Of a stretch of DNA of 10,728 bases, positions 5,728 to 10,728 are shown one piece after another. Position numbers and translations under genes: made by a program. Within the stretch, counting starts at the first letter, position 1, and the number at the start of each line of letters is the position of its first letter. The DNA is from Parachlamydiaceae bacterium (GTDB lineage: Bacteria > Chlamydiota > Chlamydiia > Chlamydiales > Parachlamydiaceae): contig PLSG01000501.1 in NCBI GenBank assembly GCA_003164155.1, positions 2,356 through 13,083 of the forward strand, in the 5' to 3' direction. The notes beneath the pieces were generated by a model. The model saw only the letters and a list, made by a program, of their open reading frames with translations, ran no database searches and was not told where the DNA came from.

Positions 5728-5755
5728 TTGGCATGGTTATTGCAACTAAGATAAT
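5728..5755 (+). promoter_or_regulatory. Candidate sigma-70 promoter of the Ppx/GppA gene
   Basis: TTGGCA (5728-5733) and GATAAT (5750-5755) are separated by 16 bases. Transcription from about 5762 would give a 30-base leader carrying the strong Shine-Dalgarno AAGGAG (5780-5785), six bases before the ATG at 5792. Confidence 0.5.
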
Positions 5756-5791
5756 CGAGTACATAGAACATATCTTAAAAAGGAGATCGCC

Positions 5792-6880
5792 ATGTATAAA
5801 ACTATTGTTTCCATAGGTCTTTTTACAGCGTGTACGTTGCTCTTTGTGCAGCCGGCGGCATCTGCCGGAGAAGAAATCCGCGCCGCCATTGACATTGGTT
5901 CTGGCACGACCAATATGAAAATCGCTAAGATCGACACAGATAATAACACCATCATCACCATGCTTTTCCAAAAAACTTTGCCCGTGGCTTATCAATCACA
6001 TTTGGAAAAAAATGGTCTTTTTGACCAAGAGGTCATGCAAGCTGGACTCAAGGCGATGAAAATCCTCAAAGAAGATGCGGATAAATACCAGGTTAAAAAA
6101 ATCGTGGCCGTGGCCACAGCTGCTTTTCGCAGTTCCAAGAACGCACAAGTATTGGTTGATGAGATAATGAAGCAGACCGGTATAGAAGTCAAAGTCATCA
6201 GTCAAGAGCAAGAGGGCATACTTGGCTTTAGAGCTGCCGTAGCCGACGCTTCAGTCCGGCCAGAGCAAGCCGTGGTGTGGGATATCGGAGGGGGCAGCTT
6301 CCAGTTGACTACACTAGATGACGCGGGCAACTATGTAGTGGAAAAAGGCACCGAAGCCTCTGTGCCCTTTAGAAATTACATCATACAAAAAATCGAAGGC
6401 AAAGATCCCAAGCAAGTCTCGACTCCCAATCCCATGAGCCGGGCGGATATGCTTAAAGCCATTGCCTATGCCGAAACAATTGCCGCCGGCACTAATGCGC
6501 TAATAAAACAAAAAATCTGCCAGTCGGAAACTTGCGTCTTATGTATTAAAGCTGTGGGCAATCTTTTTAACATTGGCATCCGCAGCCTAGTAAACGGAAA
6601 GCCACAGGTCACTAGATCTGAACTCAACGCTGCCGTGATGCAGTTGGCTGAAAAAGGGGACGCCGAAATTCCCGGAGGAGCGCATGCCGATGTGTACATC
6701 TCCAATGCCCTCTTGGTATTGGGCTTTATGAATGCCTTGAACATTCAGCAGGTGACCGTACTCGACATCAATAACACCGATGGAGTGCTCACTTTCCCCG
6801 ATTACTGGAAATTGCCTGAGGAAGGGGTAGCTCAGCCCAAAGTCAAGACTGTAGAGGCCATTCCGGTGCTTGTCAATTGA
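5792..6880 (+). CDS. Ppx/GppA-family phosphatase with N-terminal signal peptide
   Basis: The fold is that of exopolyphosphatase / pppGpp phosphohydrolase in the actin-like ATPase superfamily. Phosphate-1 loop: AIDIGSGTTNMKIAKID (32-48). The ATAAFRSSKNA motif is at 108-118. The acidic segment VISQEQEGILGF (135-146) corresponds to the GxEEA region, with E141 as the likely catalytic Glu and Q140 replacing its acidic neighbour. Phosphate-2 loop: WDIGGGSFQLT (163-173). At 362 residues it has the two N-terminal domains but lacks the C-terminal HD-like region of the roughly 500-residue enterobacterial enzymes. Unusually, it begins with a classic signal peptide: K3, a hydrophobic core at about 5-19, and an ASA cleavage site at 23-25. 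Three cysteines (C243, C248, C251) could form disulfides outside the cytoplasm. The substrate is uncertain: polyphosphate, (p)ppGpp or another phosphate ester. The gene appears monocistronic. Confidence 0.88.
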   Translation: MYKTIVSIGLFTACTLLFVQPAASAGEEIRAAIDIGSGTTNMKIAKIDTDNNTIITMLFQKTLPVAYQSHLEKNGLFDQEVMQAGLKAMKILKEDADKYQVKKIVAVATAAFRSSKNAQVLVDEIMKQTGIEVKVISQEQEGILGFRAAVADASVRPEQAVVWDIGGGSFQLTTLDDAGNYVVEKGTEASVPFRNYIIQKIEGKDPKQVSTPNPMSRADMLKAIAYAETIAAGTNALIKQKICQSETCVLCIKAVGNLFNIGIRSLVNGKPQVTRSELNAAVMQLAEKGDAEIPGGAHADVYISNALLVLGFMNALNIQQVTVLDINNTDGVLTFPDYWKLPEEGVAQPKVKTVEAIPVLVN

Positions 6881-6912
6881 TCGGAAAAGACTTGTACACT
6901 GTATGGATTAAA

Positions 6913-6949
6913 ATTGTGGGTGAAGGCATCCCATTCTTCACCCCACAAT
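6913..6949 (+). terminator. Hairpin after the Ppx/GppA gene
   Basis: ATTGTGGG-TGAAG (6913-6925) pairs with CTTCACCCCACAAT (6936-6949), a 13-bp stem with one bulged C and a 10-base loop, 32 bases after the stop codon. No immediate T-run follows, but the position suits a terminator. Confidence 0.6.
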
Positions 6950-7184
6950 GAATGTCTCAATAGTATCTATTTTTCACTCACCCACCATAGCTGTTTATAG
7001 AGAAGAGAGCTTTTTTTCCCCTTCCTTAAATGCCCCATCTTATGATATAAACCTAAGCTTTCTACACCTTTTTTTATGGCATCGAGAGGGCGCTTTGCGA
7101 ACTCTCCAGCTCTATGCCTTAGTGAAAGGTTGTGACGAGGTTGCTAATAGTTACCTTAAATCCAGCTAAACTATAGTCAAAATT
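6950..7184. other. Leader region of pheT; no gene supported
   Basis: A 73-codon frame begins inside the terminator stem (6948) and ends at 7169, but it lacks a ribosome binding site and any family resemblance. No T-box, tRNA or attenuator hairpin is recognised upstream of pheT. The pheT promoter is presumably here; TATAGT at 7172-7177 is a possible -10 box but has no convincing -35 partner. Confidence 0.4.
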
Positions 7185-9578
7185 ATGAAAATCCCGCTTT
7201 CTTGGTTAAAGAAATATATCCCTATCAACCAGACGCCAGAGGCCATCGCGCATGTACTTACCATGGCGGGCTTGGAAGTAGAATCCATAGAAACGACCTC
7301 ACTGCCTTTTCAAGGTATTGTGGTTGGGCAAGTATTGGAAACGCAAAAACATCCCAACGCCGACAAACTCTGTGTAGCGACAGTCAGCGATGGTAAAAAT
7401 ACCTTTCAAGTTGTATGTGGTGCTCCCAACTGCCGAGCTGGGCTAAAAACCGCCTTTGCGCCTGTGGGAGCAACCCTCACCGATGAAGCGGGCAAGGAAT
7501 TTAAGATCAAAGCCACTAAATTGCGCGGCATAGATTCCTTTGGCATGCTATGTTCGGCCAAAGAGCTCAATTTAGGCACTTTGCATGCGGGCATCATGGA
7601 ATTGGCCGAAGAAGCACAAGTAGGCACAAGCCTTATCGAGCTTTACAGCGACACCATTTTTGACATCTCCCTAACTCCCAACCTCAACCATTGCGCAAGT
7701 GTGGTGGGTGTTGCCCGGGAGTTATCCGCTCTCACCGAGATCCCGTTAACTTATCCCGTCGTCGAAGTAACTGAAGACCCTACTTTGCCCGTGCGCGCGT
7801 GCACCTCTGTGGATGTACAAGACCAAGCTCTTTGCCCCAGATATACTTGTCGAGTCATCACTGGCCTAAAAGTGGCTCCTTCTCCTGAATGGCTGGTTAA
7901 ATGCCTCGAAGCCTGTGGGCTGCGCAGCATCAACAATGTAGTCGATGCCACTAATTATGTACTGATGGAGATGGGACAACCCCTGCATGCCTTTGACTTT
8001 GATCAACTTGAAGGGCACCAAATCGTGGTCAGAAGCGCCCGCGAAGGGGAAAAATTGACTACTCTTGATGGTAAAGAGCGCTTGCTGACTGGCGAAAACC
8101 TGGTCATCTGCGACAAAACCCAACCGGTTGCCCTAGCCGGTGTCATGGGGGGAGCGAAATCAGAGGTGGGAGAGGCCACGCTCAATGTTTTGCTGGAATC
8201 GGCTTACTTTCAGCCCAGCAGCATCAGAAGAACCAGTAAAAAACTGGGTTTACAAACCGATGCTTCAAGGCGCTTTGAACGCGGCGCCGACCCCAATAAC
8301 ACCATACCAGCACTCGAGCGGGCCACACAGCTCATTCTACAGCTAGCCGGAGGCAAAGTAGCCGCCGGAATCATCGATATAAAAGAGCATGTCTTTAGCG
8401 AAAAAGTGATCACCTGCCGCCTGAGCCGGATCAATCGCGTCTTGGGCATCAAACTCAGTTTAAACGAAGTGGAAAACGTCTTCAAACGCCTCAATTTCGC
8501 CTATGGTTCCGACGGGCAAGAATTGCTGCGCATTCAGGTTCCCACTTATCGCTCTGATGTGCATGACGAAATCGATCTAATCGAAGAGGTGGCGCGCATA
8601 TACGGCTACGATAACATCCGCACATCTTCTGTGCTCGCGTTAACTTCCACCATCCCGCATGCCCCTATCTATCTTTTTGAAAAGGAAGTGCGCTCCCGTC
8701 TCATAGCCGAAGGCTTGCAAGAATTTCTCACATGCGATTTGATTGGACCTACCATCCTCGATATTGTCAGCGACACTTCCATGCCACAAGAAGCTATCGT
8801 AAAAGTCCTCAATCCTTCCTCAGTCGAGCAATCTGTGCTGCGCTTTACCTTGCTGCACGGAATGCTGCAAGTGGTCAAGCACAACCATGCACACCAAACG
8901 CACAACATCGCTGGTTTCGAAGTTGGGCGGATCCACATCAAAGCTGGCGACGACTATAAAGAACAATCCGTGGCAGGCATTGTGCTAACTGGCAAGACCC
9001 GTCCTCATCACTGGGATAGCAAGCCTGGCGAAGTAGACTTCTATGATTTAAAGGGTATGTGCGAAAATATTTTTTCGGAACTAGGTGTAGCGCACATGCA
9101 GTTTGTGGCAAGCGATCTGGGCACTTTCCACTCTGGCAGGCAAGCTTCTATCCGCGTCAATGACATAGTGGTGGGCTCTTTAGGTGAGGTTCATCCGGCT
9201 ATCTTGCGTCGCTTGGATCTTCCTCAGCGCATCTTGTATGCCGAATTCAACCTGCACGACCTGCATGCCGTGCAAGTCAAAGTCAAAAAAGTTAACGACC
9301 TGCCACGCTATCCGGCGTCAGAGCGCGACTGGACATTAACGGTCTCAGAGGAAATCTCGCATAGCGCAATATTAGATGTGCTGCGCTCGGTTGCCTCGCC
9401 GCTCGTCACCGACATAATGCTAGTCGACCTTTATAAGAGCGAGAAGCTCGGACACACTAAAAAGAATGTCACGTACCGTTTTGTCTATAGAGACCTGCTC
9501 TCAACTCTTTCACAAGAAACAGTGGATACAGAGCAAGCGCGTCTGATGAAAGAGGCGGCACAAAAGTTACATATATAA
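7185..9578 (+). CDS. pheT: Phenylalanyl-tRNA synthetase beta subunit
   Basis: PheT is the beta chain of the alpha2-beta2 enzyme that charges tRNA-Phe; it recognises tRNA and edits mischarged Tyr-tRNA-Phe. The 797 residues match the full-length bacterial form (about 795). Domains in order: N-terminal MKIPLSWLKKYIPI; EMAP-like tRNA-binding domain (about 40-150, with GIVVGQVLETQKHPNADKL); B3/4 editing domain (about 212-385, with INNVVDATNYVLMEMGQPLH and TDASRRFERGAD); B5 domain (about 405-478, ending DEIDLIEEVARIYGYDNI); the catalytic-like core; and a C-terminal anticodon-binding FDX-ACB domain (706-797, LPRYPASERDW...FVYRDLLSTL). The gene has no pheS neighbour on either side, unlike the usual bacterial pheST operon. 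This separation is the arrangement I know from Chlamydia. The start codon has no obvious Shine-Dalgarno. Confidence 0.97.
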   Translation: MKIPLSWLKKYIPINQTPEAIAHVLTMAGLEVESIETTSLPFQGIVVGQVLETQKHPNADKLCVATVSDGKNTFQVVCGAPNCRAGLKTAFAPVGATLTDEAGKEFKIKATKLRGIDSFGMLCSAKELNLGTLHAGIMELAEEAQVGTSLIELYSDTIFDISLTPNLNHCASVVGVARELSALTEIPLTYPVVEVTEDPTLPVRACTSVDVQDQALCPRYTCRVITGLKVAPSPEWLVKCLEACGLRSINNVVDATNYVLMEMGQPLHAFDFDQLEGHQIVVRSAREGEKLTTLDGKERLLTGENLVICDKTQPVALAGVMGGAKSEVGEATLNVLLESAYFQPSSIRRTSKKLGLQTDASRRFERGADPNNTIPALERATQLILQLAGGKVAAGIIDIKEHVFSEKVITCRLSRINRVLGIKLSLNEVENVFKRLNFAYGSDGQELLRIQVPTYRSDVHDEIDLIEEVARIYGYDNIRTSSVLALTSTIPHAPIYLFEKEVRSRLIAEGLQEFLTCDLIGPTILDIVSDTSMPQEAIVKVLNPSSVEQSVLRFTLLHGMLQVVKHNHAHQTHNIAGFEVGRIHIKAGDDYKEQSVAGIVLTGKTRPHHWDSKPGEVDFYDLKGMCENIFSELGVAHMQFVASDLGTFHSGRQASIRVNDIVVGSLGEVHPAILRRLDLPQRILYAEFNLHDLHAVQVKVKKVNDLPRYPASERDWTLTVSEEISHSAILDVLRSVASPLVTDIMLVDLYKSEKLGHTKKNVTYRFVYRDLLSTLSQETVDTEQARLMKEAAQKLHI

Positions 9579-9619
9579 ATGCAAATGGAAACGAACTCTA
9601 AAAACTGTTAGGTGTTACA

Positions 9620-10645
9620 ATGAAATATTTTTTCTATGCTTCCCTGGTCCCCATGGCTTTGTCTTTGACAGGGTGTGCTCCGAACTATCAAGATTTTGGC
9701 GTGATGGAGGGCTATGAGGGGGTAGATGGTGTGATTGTACAAGAAACCTACGTCCACAAGTACGGCGTAGCTGTACCGCAAGCCCAGTGGACCACTGCCG
9801 GCCAGCATGGACAAGTCATCTCACAGCTGGGCAACGGGGTTACTGCCACTAAGAACTATGCCGGCGGAGTACTCGATGGCACTGCCACATATACTTTTCC
9901 AAACAGCCAACTCATCGAAAAAGTGGAAACGTACATACAGGGTGTCCTAGTAAAGGATGTGGTCAACTACTCAAGCGGCGCTACCAAGCGCGAATCGCAA
10001 TACCTCACGCCAACTACTGTCACCGTCACGTCTTGGGCGGAAAATGGATCTCCCTTGAGCGTCGAAAATTTTGAAGGCAGCTTGCTCTCTAAAGGTGATT
10101 ACTATAACAGCGCGCATCAATTGGAGTCCTCAGTCCTGGATGGCTCGGGTATCCGCCTCATCCGCGATGGGTATGGCCAATTAGAAGCCAAAGACACCAT
10201 CCAAGAAGGGAAGCTTAGCTCCCGTCTAACGCTTCATCCCAAAGGCACTCCAAATGAGATCATCCCCTACAAAAACGGCGTGGTGGATGGCGAAAAACGC
10301 ACTTTCTTGCCTGAAGGCGAACCTAACACCATCGAACAATGGGTAAACGGAGAGCAACAAGGCCTCACTAGATTATACAAAAACGGTGAGCGCTGGGCGG
10401 AAATTCCCTATGTGCACGGGGTCAAAGAGGGCGTAGAAGTGCGCTTTGGCGACGATGGAACCACTGTAGTCCAAGAGATTACGTGGGTCAACAATCAACG
10501 CCATGGCACTACCAAGACTTATGTGGCAAAAGTAGTCACCACCGAATGGTATTGGAGAGGTGAAAAAGTCGACAGGCCAGCTTTTAACAAAAATGGCGAT
10601 CCTGCCGTACAGAGAGTGACGCAGATGCAGACGGATAAGGACTGA
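9620..10645 (+). CDS. Lipoprotein with YwqK/MORN_2-like repeats
   Basis: The 341-residue protein starts with a lipoprotein signal peptide: MKYFFYASLVPMALSLTGC, with lipobox LTGC and lipidated C19. The rest is rich in short beta repeats of the MORN-variant / YwqK antitoxin type, in which an aromatic residue, (N)G, a few residues and G-x3-Y/F recur: YAGGVLDGTATYTFP (80-94), YKNGVVDGEKRTFLPEG (217-233), WVNGEQQGLTRLYKNG (241-256), YVHGVKEGVEVRFGDDG (264-280) and WVNNQRHGTTKTY (289-301). The YwqK name comes from a toxin-antitoxin label that does not fit a lipoprotein; a role at the cell envelope is more likely. It follows pheT by 41 bp on the same strand, so it is probably co-transcribed. TTAGGTG at 9608-9614 can serve as ribosome binding site. 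From memory, Chlamydia also has a hypothetical protein gene next to pheT, which may be the orthologue. Confidence 0.85.
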   Translation: MKYFFYASLVPMALSLTGCAPNYQDFGVMEGYEGVDGVIVQETYVHKYGVAVPQAQWTTAGQHGQVISQLGNGVTATKNYAGGVLDGTATYTFPNSQLIEKVETYIQGVLVKDVVNYSSGATKRESQYLTPTTVTVTSWAENGSPLSVENFEGSLLSKGDYYNSAHQLESSVLDGSGIRLIRDGYGQLEAKDTIQEGKLSSRLTLHPKGTPNEIIPYKNGVVDGEKRTFLPEGEPNTIEQWVNGEQQGLTRLYKNGERWAEIPYVHGVKEGVEVRFGDDGTTVVQEITWVNNQRHGTTKTYVAKVVTTEWYWRGEKVDRPAFNKNGDPAVQRVTQMQTDKD

Positions 10646-10649
10646 GAGA

Positions 10650-10728
10650 ATGGATAGCAAGCCATGTCCTATTGCTATATCACATTAATGGCTACGACTT
10701 GCTACCCCTTCTGGCAGCCCTACAGGCT
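10650..10728 (-). repeat. Partial copy of the GCCTGTAGGGCTGC repeat at the window edge
   Basis: Read on the minus strand from the window end, GCCTGTAGGGCTGCCAGAAG is followed by GGGGTAGCAAG and, after an insertion, ATAGCAATAGGACATGGC. This parallels the left arm and centre of the element at 4785-4957 (GCCTGTAGGGCTGCAAGAGG, GTACAGCAAG, ATAGCAATAGAGGATATG). The element continues beyond the window. Confidence 0.6.

Noticed and set aside
5805..5833. Lipobox at C14 of the Ppx/GppA homologue
   Set aside because: The residues before C14 are Phe-Thr-Ala and the hydrophobic core continues after the cysteine, whereas ASA at 23-25 is a good ordinary cleavage site.
6948..7169. 73-codon frame upstream of pheT, possible leader peptide
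   Set aside because: It starts in the terminator stem without a ribosome binding site, and its composition is not that of a Phe-rich attenuator peptide; no alternative hairpins are evident.
9620..10645. Toxin-antitoxin system from the YwqK-like repeats
   Set aside because: The protein is a predicted lipoprotein, sits next to pheT and has no toxin partner nearby; the family label alone is not evidence.

Overview
The window looks like a piece of chromosome from an amoeba- or protist-associated intracellular bacterium, most likely an environmental (Parachlamydia- or Waddlia-like) member of the Chlamydiae. The evidence is indirect. There is a eukaryote-type F-box plus seven-blade WD40-like protein. 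A complete pheT stands without pheS beside it, as in Chlamydia, and is followed at once by a lipoprotein gene with YwqK/MORN-like repeats. Housekeeping genes sit among long, repeat-filled gaps. No rRNA, tRNA or other marker is present to settle the phylum; another protist-associated lineage (for example Legionella-like or Dependentiae) is not excluded.

Layout. 22-1290 is proA (proline synthesis), probably the tail of a proBA unit. 1420-1878 encodes a small protein whose first half is an 11-residue Cys-Cys/His-His repeat, apparently a metal-binding module. 1879-2926 has no gene but carries a 766-bp structure of inverted repeats within inverted repeats, punctuated by three CTAG sites, which reads as nested or tandem MITEs. 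2927-3313 is a small hydrophobic orphan protein. It converges on the minus-strand F-box/WD40 gene (3378-4631), and the two share a 36-bp-arm hairpin that also encodes the end of the F-box protein.

4632-5791 is a second gene-poor stretch: several hairpins, a 173-bp inverted-repeat element, a solitary palindromic repeat that ends a short possible gene remnant, and another long hairpin. 5792-6880, with a good promoter and Shine-Dalgarno, is a Ppx/GppA-family phosphatase that starts with a signal peptide, which is unusual for this normally cytoplasmic family. 7185-9578 is pheT (phenylalanyl-tRNA synthetase beta chain), and 9620-10645 is the lipoprotein, probably in the same transcript. The last bases re-enter the repeat family seen at 4785-4957.

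The genes do not form one pathway. The likeliest novelty is in the host-interaction candidate (F-box/WD40), the exported Ppx/GppA homologue, the Cys/His undecapeptide-repeat protein, and the nested palindromic elements. I see no defence system, CRISPR array, prophage or transposase gene here.
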